DNA of 64,000 nucleotides from Bradyrhizobium sp. SSBR45G (GCF_030159255.1 NZ_BSCT01000003.1:329027-393026), one strand, 5' to 3'; positions 32,703 to 41,466 are shown, numbered from the stretch's first letter. Notes: generated from the sequence alone by a model not told the origin. Program-made: numbers and translations.

Positions 32703-34127
32703 TCATTCGCCCTTGAGCCGCTGGGCGTCGTGAACGCGGACATGCTCGGCGCCGCGCGCCCCCGCCGGCGACAGCCTGAGCATGCTCAGGAACGCGCCGA
32801 CCAGCGCGAAGCCGACGCCGGTCAGCAGGGAAAGCCGGGTGCCGTCGGCCGGGTCGAGGGCGAGGAACATCGCGACCAGCGCCGCGCCCGTGGTCTGGCC
32901 GAGGAGGCGCGCGGTGCCGAGCATGCCGCTGGCGCCGCCGGCGCGCTCGCGCGGGGCGGCCGCGATCATGGTGCGGTTGTTCGGGGTCTGGAACAGGCCG
33001 AAGCCGCAGCCGGCCAGCGCCATGCGCCAGACGACGTCCCATGCCGACGGGTCCTTTGGCAGCAATCCGAGCGCGCACAGGCCGCCGGCAAAGATCACCA
33101 GCCCGATGCCGCCGAGGAGGCCGGCGGGCACGCGCTCGACCAGCCGGCCGGCGATCGGCGCGGTCAGCCCGACCGCGATCGGCCAGGGCGTGATCAGCAG
33201 GCCCATCTGCACCGGCGAATAGCCGAAATGGCTTTCGAGATAGAAGGGGATCGCGACGAAGGCGAGCATCTGGCCGCAGAACGACGAGATCGACGTCGCG
33301 ATCGACAGCGCGAACACCGGGATGCGCAAGAGATCGAGCGGCAGCAGCGGCGAGGCCATGTGGGTCTGGCGCCAGACCAGCCACACACCGGCGGTGACGG
33401 CGACGACGAGCTCGATGGCGCAGGTGAGAAGCGCCTCGCCATGCCCGAGGCTGTCGACTGCGGCGATGAGGAAGCCGAACGTGACCGCGCTGAGCGCCGC
33501 GCTCTGCCAGTCGAACATGTGCGGCGCGCGCGGCGTGTGCGGCAGGAAGCGGAAGCCGAACGCAAAGGTGACGATGCCGAGCGGCACGTTGATCGCAAAC
33601 AGCCAGGGCCAGCTGCCGACCGCGAGGATGCCGGCTGCGATCGTCGGTCCCACCGCGGCTGATACCGCGACCACCATGGCGTTGATGCCGATGCCGCGGC
33701 CGAGCAGGGCCTGCGGATAGGTGAAGCGCACCAGCGCCGAGTTGACGCTGAGGATGCCGGCGGCGCCGAACCCCTGCAGGATGCGCGCGAGCGTCAGCAG
33801 CAGCAGGCTGTCGGCGAGCGCGCAGAGCGCGGACGCAGCGGTGAACAGCACGAGCCCGGCGAGATAGACCCGGCGGTAGCCGATGATCTCGCCGAGCGAA
33901 GCCAGCGGCAGCAGCGAGATCGTCACCGCAAGCTGATAGCCGTTGACGATCCAGATCGAGAACGCAGGGCTGGCATTGAGGTCACGGGCGATCGTCGGCA
34001 GCGCCACGTTGGCGATCGCGCCATCGACGACGGCCAGCACGATGCCGAGCGCAATCGTCACGATCGCCCAGGTCCGCTGCGGCAGCGGCAGGCCGTCGGT
34101 ATGCAGGACCGGGGTCGGCGGCGTCAT
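32703..34127 (-). CDS. MFS multidrug transporter, DHA2 (14-helix) type
   Basis: A 474-residue drug:H+ antiporter. It shows the N-terminal motif VVDGAIANVALPTIARDL, typical of the DHA2 family, then LGEIIGYRRVY (motif A) and RILQGFGAAGILSVNSALVR (motif C region) and about 14 hydrophobic helices. It would export cationic or amphiphilic compounds by proton exchange. ATG 34127 with GGAG upstream is used. The TauE-like gene lies 58 bp downstream and a cytochrome c gene 99 bp upstream on the same strand. The substrate is unknown. Confidence 0.9.
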   Translation of the reverse strand: MTPPTPVLHTDGLPLPQRTWAIVTIALGIVLAVVDGAIANVALPTIARDLNASPAFSIWIVNGYQLAVTISLLPLASLGEIIGYRRVYLAGLVLFTAASALCALADSLLLLTLARILQGFGAAGILSVNSALVRFTYPQALLGRGIGINAMVVAVSAAVGPTIAAGILAVGSWPWLFAINVPLGIVTFAFGFRFLPHTPRAPHMFDWQSAALSAVTFGFLIAAVDSLGHGEALLTCAIELVVAVTAGVWLVWRQTHMASPLLPLDLLRIPVFALSIATSISSFCGQMLAFVAIPFYLESHFGYSPVQMGLLITPWPIAVGLTAPIAGRLVERVPAGLLGGIGLVIFAGGLCALGLLPKDPSAWDVVWRMALAGCGFGLFQTPNNRTMIAAAPRERAGGASGMLGTARLLGQTTGAALVAMFLALDPADGTRLSLLTGVGFALVGAFLSMLRLSPAGARGAEHVRVHDAQRLKGE

Positions 34128-34226
34128 GATGCAGGCTCCGGCCGCAGCCGGGCCGCAGACAACCAACGGGACCAGGCAAGCGAGTTGACGAGACGTCGTT
34201 CCAGCGCGGCCGGCCACACCCCGGCG

Positions 34227-34562
34227 TCATTTCGGTTTGGGGTGGACCTGGATCGCCTTGAGATAATTGACAGCGGCCTCGGCATCGGCCCGATCGAACC
34301 GGAAGCTCGGCATGTCCTTGTGGATGGTGGAGAGGCCGCTCTGCAGTCGCTGGGCAAAATCGTCGTCGTAGAGTTTGCTGTCACCAAAGGTCCGGAACGG
34401 TGGCGCATCGGGATGCGGGCTCGCACCGCTGGCCCCCACCGCATGGCATCTGCTGCAAAGCCTTTGCAAGAGCGCTTTTCCTCGGCTCTGCTCGCTGTCC
34501 AGCGCATGGCTGGCGGTGGCGGTCAGGAGCAGCAGCACAAGCGCGTGTACGGCTCGTCTCAT
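34227..34562 (-). CDS. Periplasmic monohaem cytochrome c
   Basis: A 111-residue protein with a signal peptide (residues 1-~20, LVLLLLTATASHA) and a class I cytochrome c domain. The haem-binding motif is CSRCH (residues about 36-40) and the probable methionine ligand is in DMPSFRF. It acts in periplasmic electron transfer. It is followed by the MFS gene and preceded by a small membrane protein on the same strand. The partner oxidoreductase is not encoded nearby. Confidence 0.88.
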   Translation of the reverse strand: MRRAVHALVLLLLTATASHALDSEQSRGKALLQRLCSRCHAVGASGASPHPDAPPFRTFGDSKLYDDDFAQRLQSGLSTIHKDMPSFRFDRADAEAAVNYLKAIQVHPKPK

Positions 34563-34597
34563 TGAGGGCCTCGTTTCCCGGTCTCGGTTGCAGCGGC

Positions 34598-34759
34598 TTA
34601 CCAGCGGCCCTCCGCCTTGCCATAGGCATAAAGCGTGATCAGCCCGAGCGTCACCAGGGTCGAGCCGATCAGCACGATGCGATCCCAGCGCAGCCGTGTC
34701 TCATCGTCCCGCTGCAGGGTCAGCAGGGAGAACAGGGCTTTCATGGCGAAGCGGCGCAT
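34598..34759 (-). CDS. Small single-span membrane protein
   Basis: A 53-residue protein with one hydrophobic segment near its C terminus (IVLIGSTLVTLGLITLYAY) and a basic N-terminal part. ATG 34759 has GGGA upstream at usable distance; ATG 34744 is an alternative giving 48 residues. It lies 35 bp before the cytochrome c gene on the same strand, so it may help that protein or simply share its transcript. I do not recognise a family. Confidence 0.5.
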   Translation of the reverse strand: MRRFAMKALFSLLTLQRDDETRLRWDRIVLIGSTLVTLGLITLYAYGKAEGRW

Positions 34760-34813
34760 CCAGGCGATCCCGTCAGCGGGCCGACACATCGAGGGAGTCG
34801 GCATCGGCCCAGT

Positions 34814-35770
34814 CTAGCGCGCCGGGCTGCTGCGCCGCCACTCGCGCGGCGATAGGCCGAACTGGTCGCGAAACACGCGGCCGAAATGCGAGAGGTCGTT
34901 GAAACCCCAGCTGAAGGCGATCTCGCCGATCTGGCGATGCGCCAGCGCCGCTGCCGCGAGATCGCGCCGGCACAGCTTGAGCCGTTCCAACAGCACGAAG
35001 CGCTGGAACGAGGTCTCCTCGTCGGAGAACAGGTCGTTGATGTAGCGGGCCGACAGGCCGAGCTCGCGCGCGGCCTCCGGCAGAGCGAGGTCGGGATCGG
35101 CCAGACGTGCCCGCACATGCGCCTTGATGCGATACAGCAGCGCCGCGCGGTGGCTGGAGGCGGGCAGGGGTTGCGTCCGGAGCTGCTCGGCCAGCGTCAT
35201 CGCCAGCAGGTCGGCGGCCTGATCGGCGAGGCGATCGGCGTGCTCGGCGCCGATGTGCTCGGCGCGCTCGCAGAGCCTGACGATGAAGTCGAAGGCCAGG
35301 GGCTGCAACGGGATGTCGGCCCCGAAGCTGATCGCCGTCACCGCTTCGGTGGCGCCGAGCCGGCGCTGCAGCATCTCGCGCGGCAGCTTGAACACCGTCT
35401 GCCTGAACGCGGCGTCGAACTGCAGCTCATAGGGACGCGTCGTATCGTAGATCGCGAACTCGCCGGGACGGATGACCGTGTCGCGGCCATCCTGGATCAC
35501 GCCGCCGAGTCCCTCGCGCCCCAGCGCGACCAGCACGTAGTCCGCATCCGCGCGTGCGATGCGCTGCGATGTGCGGTGCACGCGCTGCCGGTCCGAGCAG
35601 ACCTCGGAGCAGACGGCTTGTCCGAATGGGATATGCGTGACCGAGCCGCGAAACGCGCTGCCGAGATCGGACGTGCAGTCGAGGCCGACATAGACGTCAC
35701 AAACGATGTCCTGCCACAGCGCCAGCCGGCGGTGGCCCGGGCTTCCGTCCGTGGTGAACAGGATCGGCAT
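34814..35770 (-). CDS. AraC-family regulator, probable nitrilase activator (NitR-like)
   Basis: A 318-residue regulator. The N-terminal half is an AraC-binding-like (FeaR/NitR group) domain with GEFAIYDTTRPYELQFDAAFRQTVFKLPREML. The C-terminal ~100 residues carry two helix-turn-helices: LPEAARELGLSARYINDLF and GEIAFSWGFNDLSHFGRVFRDQFGLSPREWR. GGAGCGAGAGCG precedes ATG 35770. It is divergent from the nitrilase gene with a 193-bp gap. In other bacteria an AraC regulator next to a nitrilase gene activates it in response to the nitrile or lactam inducer, so the same role is inferred here. Confidence 0.88.
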   Translation of the reverse strand: MPILFTTDGSPGHRRLALWQDIVCDVYVGLDCTSDLGSAFRGSVTHIPFGQAVCSEVCSDRQRVHRTSQRIARADADYVLVALGREGLGGVIQDGRDTVIRPGEFAIYDTTRPYELQFDAAFRQTVFKLPREMLQRRLGATEAVTAISFGADIPLQPLAFDFIVRLCERAEHIGAEHADRLADQAADLLAMTLAEQLRTQPLPASSHRAALLYRIKAHVRARLADPDLALPEAARELGLSARYINDLFSDEETSFQRFVLLERLKLCRRDLAAAALAHRQIGEIAFSWGFNDLSHFGRVFRDQFGLSPREWRRSSPAR

Positions 35771-35963
35771 CGCTCTCGCTCCCTCTGCACCGGTGTCGAT
35801 CGGATCACCGGCAATGCAGCAAATTCCGGGCCGCCTGGCCCCTTGGTCGCGACCGCAGTCGAGTTTTCGTTCCCTGTGAGACGAGCGCGAATGCTCTGCG
35901 GCGTCAAGAGTAGGCGAGGACGCGGCGCCGCGCGCCGCCACTCGGGAGCAGGGAACGACAGCG

Positions 35964-36980
35964 ATGGGACTGGCACATCCGAAGTACAAGGTGGCGGTGG
36001 TGCAGGCGGCACCGGCCTGGCTCGACCTGGACGCCTCGATCAAGAAGACGATCGCGCTGATCGAGGAGGCGGCCGACAAGGGCGCCAAGCTGATCGCGTT
36101 TCCGGAGGTGTTCATCCCAGGCTACCCCTGGCACATCTGGATGGACTCGCCGGCCTGGTGCATCGGGCGTGGCTTCGTGCAGCGCTATTTCGACAATTCG
36201 CTGGCCTATGACAGCCCGCAGGCCGAGGCGCTGCGCGCCGCGGTGCGCAAGGCCAAGCTCACGGCCGTGCTCGGCCTGTCCGAGCGTGACGGCGGCAGCC
36301 TGTACATCGCGCAATGGCTGATCGGGCCGGATGGCGAGACCATCGCCAGGCGCCGCAAGTTGCGGCCGACCCATGCCGAGCGCACGGTGTTTGGCGAGGG
36401 CGACGGCAGCGATCTCGCCGTCCATGATCGTCCCGACATCGGCCGGATCGGCGCGCTGTGCTGCTGGGAGCATCTGCAGCCGCTGTCGAAATACGCGATG
36501 TATGCGCAGAACGAGCAGGTGCATGTCGCGGCCTGGCCGAGCTTCTCGCTGTACGATCCGTTCGCGCCGGCGCTCGGCGCCGAGGTCAACAACGCCGCCT
36601 CGCGCGTCTATGCGGTGGAAGGCTCGTGCTTCGTGCTGGCCCCCTGCGCCACGGTCTCGCAGGCGATGATCGATGAGCTGTGCGACCGGCCCGACAAGCA
36701 CGCGCTGCTGCATGTCGGCGGCGGTCATGCCGCGATCTTCGGGCCCGACGGCAGTTCACTCGCCGAGAAGCTGCCGCCGGAGCAGGAAGGCCTGCTGATC
36801 GCCGAGATCGATCTCGGCATGATCGGCATCGCCAAGAATGCCGCCGATCCGGCCGGGCACTATTCACGGCCCGACGTGACACGGTTGCTGCTCAACAAGA
36901 AGCCGCTCAACCGGGTCGAGGCGTTTGCGCTGCCGGTGGACACGGTGGCCACCGGAGAGGCGAGCGCGGCCGGTGGTTAA
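35964..36980 (+). CDS. Nitrilase
   Basis: A 338-residue carbon-nitrogen hydrolase of the true nitrilase branch (nitrile to acid and ammonia). The catalytic triad is visible: E48 in FPEVFIPGYPW, K132 in RKLRPTHAER and the nucleophile C167 in GALCCWEH. The length and the PGYPWHIW and HAAIFGPDG motifs match arylacetonitrilases and aliphatic nitrilases of Bradyrhizobium and Pseudomonas. It is divergent from an AraC-family gene that probably controls it. The natural nitrile cannot be predicted. Confidence 0.93.
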   Translation: MGLAHPKYKVAVVQAAPAWLDLDASIKKTIALIEEAADKGAKLIAFPEVFIPGYPWHIWMDSPAWCIGRGFVQRYFDNSLAYDSPQAEALRAAVRKAKLTAVLGLSERDGGSLYIAQWLIGPDGETIARRRKLRPTHAERTVFGEGDGSDLAVHDRPDIGRIGALCCWEHLQPLSKYAMYAQNEQVHVAAWPSFSLYDPFAPALGAEVNNAASRVYAVEGSCFVLAPCATVSQAMIDELCDRPDKHALLHVGGGHAAIFGPDGSSLAEKLPPEQEGLLIAEIDLGMIGIAKNAADPAGHYSRPDVTRLLLNKKPLNRVEAFALPVDTVATGEASAAGG

Positions 36981-36986
36981 GCTCCG

Positions 36987-37016
36987 TGGCGGCCGCTGCG
37001 TGCGCTGCGGCCGCCA
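36987..37016 (+). terminator. GC hairpin after nitrilase (possible terminator without T tract)
   Basis: TGGCGGCCGC and GCGGCCGCCA form a perfect 10-bp stem with a 10-nt loop, 6 nt after the nitrilase stop codon. No T run follows, so it may only protect or pause the transcript. Confidence 0.4.
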
Positions 37017-37180
37017 GGAGACGCGGTTGCAGCGCGACAAACGTACCCTTAAATCATACCGCCATTCATCTCCTCGCCCGTATCGCGAGATTATCCCAAC
37101 TGAAATCCATTGGAGATTCACCGCGGATCTTGCGTTCGCTCTCAGATTGTTTCACATTTTTTCGGGGCGAGGGGTGAATC

Positions 37181-37573
37181 ATGTTTTTACGTTGGCGCAA
37201 TACCAGTTTTCTAGGTGCTCTTTTTCTTTGCGCCTGTGCCTCGAGTTCGGCCGACATCACGCCGACATATGTCTCGCCAATGATCTATCAGTCCTATAAT
37301 TGCCAGCAGTTGGCGATGGAGGCCCAGAGCGTCTCCACTCGTGCAGCCACACTTTCTGGGGCTCAAGACAAGCAGCGGACGAATGATACGATCGCGACCA
37401 CTGCTGCCGTCGTGATATTCTGGCCAGCAGCATTTCTTGTCGGTGGGGATAAGCAAACGGCTGCCGAGTTGGGCAATATGAAAGGGCAGATGGTTGCCAT
37501 CGAGCAGGCTTCGATCTCGAAGAAGTGCAATATTCAATTTCAAAAGCCCGAGCCGAAGGCTGAAGGAAAGTAA
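37181..37573 (+). CDS. Putative lipoprotein, unknown function
   Basis: A 130-residue protein with a lipoprotein signal (FLGALFLCACASSS; lipidated Cys about residue 19-20). The mature part has PTYVSPMIYQSYNCQQL, a hydrophobic helix (TIATTAAVVIFWPAAFLVGGDKQTAAELGNMKG) and QASISKKCNIQF. I know this pattern as a conserved Rhizobiales lipoprotein of unknown role. GAGGGGTG precedes the ATG. Its codons are noticeably less GC-biased than those of neighbours, which may mark transfer or weak expression. Confidence 0.75.
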   Translation: MFLRWRNTSFLGALFLCACASSSADITPTYVSPMIYQSYNCQQLAMEAQSVSTRAATLSGAQDKQRTNDTIATTAAVVIFWPAAFLVGGDKQTAAELGNMKGQMVAIEQASISKKCNIQFQKPEPKAEGK

Positions 37574-37632
37574 GATTGTTTGACTTCCTCTCACAGGACC
37601 GAAGCAGTTCAAGAGCGCAGGGTCCACGAGAG

Positions 37633-38568
37633 CTAGGTCAACGTCTCGCGAACGCCGCGTGCGGCGGCCTTCTGCGCATCGAACTCGGCGCGACGCCGCG
37701 CCAGCTCGTCCGGCGCGAGCATGGCGGGATTGCTGTAGTCGCGCTTCCAGCTGTGATCATCGCTCCATTGCAAGGGTGATTGCACGGTCGTCCGTGCGGC
37801 TGGCGCACTCTCCAGAACGCGCAGGGCCAGCTCGAGCGTGAACGCCTGCGATGCGGAATCGTGCGGCTTGCCGGCGGAATTGCCGAGCGGAAAATCCGAG
37901 AACAGGAAGCGCGGTGCGGCGGCGTGCTCGACGATGTCCTTGGCGCAGCCCATCACCACGGTGGCGACGCCGTTGGCTTCGAGATGCCGCGCCACAAGCG
38001 TCACGGTCTGGTGGCACACCGGGCAGTTCGGCACCAGCACGACGGCGTCGATCGCGTCGGCACGGCAGCGCGCGAGAATGTCCGGGGCGTCCGTCGCCAT
38101 CGTGACGCGCTGGCTGCGATTGGTCGGCGCGCCGAAGAAGCGCGGGCCGATGGCGCCGATACGTCCGTCGCGGGCGAGCCGTATCAGTTGCGGTAGCGGA
38201 AACCAGGTGCCGGAGTCGGTGGCCGACGTATGCGTGCGATCATAGGCGATGTGGGAGATGCGCAGATCGTGCTTCGCCGAAGTGTCGCCGTCATACACCG
38301 CGTAGAATTTGGCGCCGCCATTATAGGGCGCGCCGGGGCCCTGGTCGCCTCTGGCGGGATCATAGGGCGCAGCCGTGGTGACGAGCGTGACGCGCGACTG
38401 CGCGAGCGGCTTGCGCAGCGGCTGGAACGGCGCCGATGTGTAGTGGGCCCACCGATAGGGCGTGTCATAGCCGATCGCGAGATAGTAGTCGCGCGTGCGC
38501 GCCATGTAGGACAGCGGCGCATCGCTTTCGGGCGCGAAGCCGAGCTTGTCGTCGGTCGATGCGGTCAT
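37633..38568 (-). CDS. Glycine/sarcosine/betaine reductase component B-like protein (CxxC form)
   Basis: A 311-residue protein resembling the selenoprotein B (GrdB/PrdB) family. The redox motif reads CPVC in VLVPNCPVCHQTVTLVARHLE (about residue 185), with cysteine where anaerobes carry selenocysteine; the N-terminal half has APLSYMARTRDYY and DLRISHIAYD. In clostridia such proteins reduce glycine or betaine; the role in an aerobe is unknown and could be a thiol-dependent reductase. ATG 38568 has AGGAA upstream. If translation starts at ATG 38619 it gains three copies of a pentapeptide (ASGTK/R-like) from a 15-bp tandem repeat. Confidence 0.65.
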   Translation of the reverse strand: MTASTDDKLGFAPESDAPLSYMARTRDYYLAIGYDTPYRWAHYTSAPFQPLRKPLAQSRVTLVTTAAPYDPARGDQGPGAPYNGGAKFYAVYDGDTSAKHDLRISHIAYDRTHTSATDSGTWFPLPQLIRLARDGRIGAIGPRFFGAPTNRSQRVTMATDAPDILARCRADAIDAVVLVPNCPVCHQTVTLVARHLEANGVATVVMGCAKDIVEHAAAPRFLFSDFPLGNSAGKPHDSASQAFTLELALRVLESAPAARTTVQSPLQWSDDHSWKRDYSNPAMLAPDELARRRAEFDAQKAAARGVRETLT

Positions 38569-38572
38569 CGGT

Positions 38573-38617
38573 CTTGTTCCTGCAGCCCTTGTTCCTGAGG
38601 CCTTTGTCCCTGAAGCC
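38573..38617. repeat. Three tandem 15-bp repeats
   Basis: CTTGTTCCTGCAGCC, CTTGTTCCTGAGGCC and TTTGTCCCTGAAGCC follow one another. On the minus strand they are in frame with the GrdB-like gene and would encode three SGT(K/R)A-type pentapeptides if ATG 38619 is used. The repeat number is probably variable between strains. Confidence 0.75.
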
Positions 38618-38743
38618 ATGGGCGATTTGCTCGCGCGCGGCGAGCCGTGTCAAGGCGCCGCGCCTTGGAACCAGTGCGAGCCTGGGGCTTTAACTGTCCG
38701 CACGAGGTCCCCGGCGCCAGGCCGGCCGTTTTTCATTGTGTCC

Positions 38744-39724
38744 ATGCCTATTTCGCTCGCGGCAGCTTGCCAGTCCTTCAGTGTCGTCGTCTGTCTCATG
38801 GTCGCGACGACCGGTAGCGTCGCCGCCAACGAGGGCGAGACCGTCTGGCCGTTGGTGGACGGTGCACCTCCGGCACAGGAAGATCGCGATGAGGCGGCTG
38901 CAAAGCCGGCCGAGCCGAAGGAGAGCGGCACGCGCGAGGCGATCTGCCTGATGATCGAATCCGCGGCCAAGGCCAACGATCTGCCGCTCGAATTCTTCGC
39001 GCGCGTCATCTGGCAGGAGAGCCGTTTCCAGACCGACGCGGTCGGGCCGGTGACCCGCAACGGCCAGCGCGCGCAGGGGATCGCCCAGTTCATGCCGGCC
39101 ACCGCGAGCGAGCGGCAGCTGCTCGATCCGTTCGATCCGGTGCAGGCGCTGCCGAAATCGGCGCATTTCCTGGCCGAGCTTCGCGATCAGTTTGGCAATC
39201 TCGGTCTGGCCGCCGCCGCCTACAATGCCGGCCCGCGCCGCGTTCAGGATTGGCTCGGCGGCAAAGGCCAAATTCCCTGGGAGACCCGCAACTACGTCTC
39301 GGCCATCACGGGCTCGTCGATCGACGACTGGGCGGCGGCCGGCAGGGGCAGCAAGACGCCGCCGGCTGCGCGGCCGACCTCGTGTCATCAGCTGATGGCG
39401 CTGCTGAAGCGCGCGCCGAACCCGTTCGTGACCCAGCTCGAGCAGCATGTCGCCGTCTCGGCCGCGAAAACCTGGGGCGTGCAGCTCGCGGCCGGCTTCG
39501 ATCGGAACAGGGCGCTCGCGATGTATGCGCGGGCCATCAAGGGACTTGGCCCCGTCATCGGCGATCGTGATCCGAGCCTGCTGTCGTCGGTGATGCGCTC
39601 GCGCGGCAACCGGGCGTTCTACCAGGTGCGGATCGGCGCGGAGACCCGGCCCGAGGCCAATAACCTCTGCAGCCGCATCCGCCAGGCCGGCGGCGCGTGC
39701 TTCGTGCTGCGCAACCGGGCCTGA
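38744..39724 (+). CDS. Lytic transglycosylase (SLT) with C-terminal SPOR-like domain
   Basis: A 326-residue exported muramidase. A signal peptide (about residues 1-30) precedes the SLT domain (about 60-180). That domain has the catalytic Glu in VIWQESRFQTDAVGP, the GIAQFMPATASER motif and AAAYNAGPRRV. The C-terminal part has a SPOR-like stretch (FYQVRIGAETRPEANNLCSRI). It cleaves glycan strands of peptidoglycan with formation of anhydromuramyl ends, and the SPOR part would target septal wall. GTG 38738 is an alternative start; neither has an obvious ribosome-binding site. Confidence 0.85.
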   Translation: MPISLAAACQSFSVVVCLMVATTGSVAANEGETVWPLVDGAPPAQEDRDEAAAKPAEPKESGTREAICLMIESAAKANDLPLEFFARVIWQESRFQTDAVGPVTRNGQRAQGIAQFMPATASERQLLDPFDPVQALPKSAHFLAELRDQFGNLGLAAAAYNAGPRRVQDWLGGKGQIPWETRNYVSAITGSSIDDWAAAGRGSKTPPAARPTSCHQLMALLKRAPNPFVTQLEQHVAVSAAKTWGVQLAAGFDRNRALAMYARAIKGLGPVIGDRDPSLLSSVMRSRGNRAFYQVRIGAETRPEANNLCSRIRQAGGACFVLRNRA

Positions 39725-39833
39725 CGCCGGGACGGCTTGCGCCGGATGCAGAGCCGCGCGCGCCGGATGACGGTTGACGTGAGGGGCTTTCGCCAGCCTT
39801 ATCGCGGTCCATTCCGCTGGGCCGCTCGCTGCC

Positions 39834-40577
39834 GTGACACTTCCTCCACTCGATTCGCCGCAATGGCACGGGTCGATGCGCGCCTTCGGCTGGGGGCTGC
39901 GCGCGACCTCGGCGACGATCCTGTCGGTCGTTCTGTTCGTCACCTTCATCGGCATCGGCGCGCTCGCGCACGACACCCATTTCAGCATGCTCTGGGCGAT
40001 CCTGAGCACCGTACTGGTGTGGGCCGGGCCGGCCCAGATCATCCTGGTGTCGACGCTCGGCTCCGGCCAGACCATCCTGCAGTCGGCGATCGCGGTCACC
40101 ATGAGCGCGATCCGGCTGTTTCCGATGGTCGTCGCCGTGCTGCCGCTGATCCGCTCGCCTGACACCAAGCGGCGGCAGCTGGTGCTGATCGCGCATTTCA
40201 CCGCGGTGACCTTGTGGGTGGAGTGCTATCGCTTCCTGCCGCATGTGCCGCGCGAGCGCCGCATCGCCTTCGTGCACGGGCTCGGCTGCGGCCTGATGGG
40301 CGTGGCACTGGTCGCGACCATCATCGGCTATCTCCTCGCTGCCAACCTGTCGCAGACCTTCGGGGCCGCGGTGCTGCTGCTGACTCCGCTGGCGTTCCTG
40401 TTCTCAACCCTGCGCAACGCCAGGGAGCTCGCCGACGTGCTCGCGCTCGGCCTCGGCCTCGTGCTCTATCCGGTGGCCGCGCAGCTCAACAGCGGTGTCG
40501 ACATTCTCGTCAGCGGCGTCGTGGCCGGCACGCTCGCGTTCAGCGTCCACAAATGGCGCGAGCGGAGGGCGGCATGA
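39834..40577 (+). CDS. azlC: AzlC-family branched-chain amino-acid exporter, large subunit
   Basis: A 247-residue membrane protein with about six to seven helices. Family features include FGWGLRATSATILSVVLFVTFIGIGALAHDTHFSMLWAILSTVLVWAGPAQIILV-type N-terminal helices, then SAIRLFPMVVAVLPLIR, the AzlC signature. The start is GTG 39834. It overlaps the AzlD gene by four bases (ATGA), so translation is coupled. AzlCD exports branched-chain amino acids (or related analogues) across the inner membrane. Confidence 0.88.
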   Translation: MTLPPLDSPQWHGSMRAFGWGLRATSATILSVVLFVTFIGIGALAHDTHFSMLWAILSTVLVWAGPAQIILVSTLGSGQTILQSAIAVTMSAIRLFPMVVAVLPLIRSPDTKRRQLVLIAHFTAVTLWVECYRFLPHVPRERRIAFVHGLGCGLMGVALVATIIGYLLAANLSQTFGAAVLLLTPLAFLFSTLRNARELADVLALGLGLVLYPVAAQLNSGVDILVSGVVAGTLAFSVHKWRERRAA

Positions 40578-40918
40578 GCGATTTCATCGGCGACTGGCAC
40601 GCGCTCGTCGTGCTGCTGGTCGCAGGCGTCATCCCGAACCAGATCTGGCGGCTGCTCGGACTGTGGTTCGGCAGCGGGCTCGACGAGGGCTCGGACCTCC
40701 TGATGTGGGTCAAGGCGGTGGCGACCGCGATCCTGGCCGGCGTCATCGCCCAGATCCTGGTGCAGCCGCCGGGCGCGCTCGCCAGCGTGCCCTGGGGCCT
40801 GCGCTATGGCGCGGTCGTGGCCGGCCTCGCGGCTTTCATGGCCACGCGCCGCTCGATCTTCGCCGGCGTCGTCTGCGGCGAGGTCATCATGCTGGCCGGC
40901 AAATGGTGGCTTGGCTGA
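40574..40918 (+). CDS. azlD: AzlD-family branched-chain amino-acid exporter, small subunit
   Basis: A 114-residue membrane protein with three to four helices and the AzlD patterns LVAGVIPNQIWRLLGLWFG and WVKAVATAILAGVIAQIL. GGAGGGCGGC precedes the ATG, which overlaps the azlC stop codon. It is the partner of AzlC in a two-subunit exporter. The next gene (trmO) starts 68 bp later. Confidence 0.87.
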   Translation: MSDFIGDWHALVVLLVAGVIPNQIWRLLGLWFGSGLDEGSDLLMWVKAVATAILAGVIAQILVQPPGALASVPWGLRYGAVVAGLAAFMATRRSIFAGVVCGEVIMLAGKWWLG

Positions 40919-40986
40919 GTTGCGCGTGCGCAATTGCGGTAGGCCGGGGTTCGGCTAGATTGCCGTCACGACTGAAGGACTCCGAG

Positions 40987-41466
40987 ATGACCACAGAGAC
41001 CGATCTGCGCCCTGGCGAAGTCGCCGTCGATGCGCCGCTGCCGCGCGACGCGGCGCTGACCTTCATCGGCCGCATCCGCACCCCCTGGACCTCGCGGCTG
41101 GAGACGCCGCGCCAGGGCAGCTTCGAGGGTCCGGTATGCCGGCTGGAGATCTTCGAGCCGTGGGGGCAGGCGCTTCAGGGCATCGAGGCGTTCCCCTATC
41201 TGCAGGTGCTGTACTGGCTCAACCGGGCGCGCCGCGATCTCGTGCTGCAGAGCCCGCGGCATCATGATGGCGAGACCCGCGGCACCTTCGCGCTGCGCTC
41301 GCCGGTGCGTCCCAATCCGATCGGCGTGTCGACCGTCCGCTTCGTCGCGCTGGAGGGCCGCACCGTGCTGGTGCGCGGCCTCGATTGCCTCGACGAAACG
41401 CCGCTGATCGACCTGAAACCGGATCACTGCGTGTTCACGCCGGCGGCGGCGGGCGAGGCGAGCTAG
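40987..41466 (+). CDS. trmO: tRNA m6t6A37 methyltransferase TrmO (TsaA-like)
   Basis: A 159-residue UPF0066/TrmO beta-barrel protein: IGRIRTPW at the start, then LEIFEPWGQALQGIEAFPYLQVLYWLNRARRD, TFALRSPVRPNPIGVSTV and LDCLDETPLIDLKPD. TrmO N6-methylates t6A at position 37 of a tRNA-Thr using S-adenosylmethionine. AAGGACTC precedes the ATG. This is a short, single-domain form; the longer E. coli protein has an extra C-terminal domain that is missing here. Confidence 0.85.
   Translation: MTTETDLRPGEVAVDAPLPRDAALTFIGRIRTPWTSRLETPRQGSFEGPVCRLEIFEPWGQALQGIEAFPYLQVLYWLNRARRDLVLQSPRHHDGETRGTFALRSPVRPNPIGVSTVRFVALEGRTVLVRGLDCLDETPLIDLKPDHCVFTPAAAGEAS

Noticed and set aside
38573..38617. A CRISPR-like array
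   Set aside because: Three 15-bp repeats are directly adjacent without spacers. This is a minisatellite.
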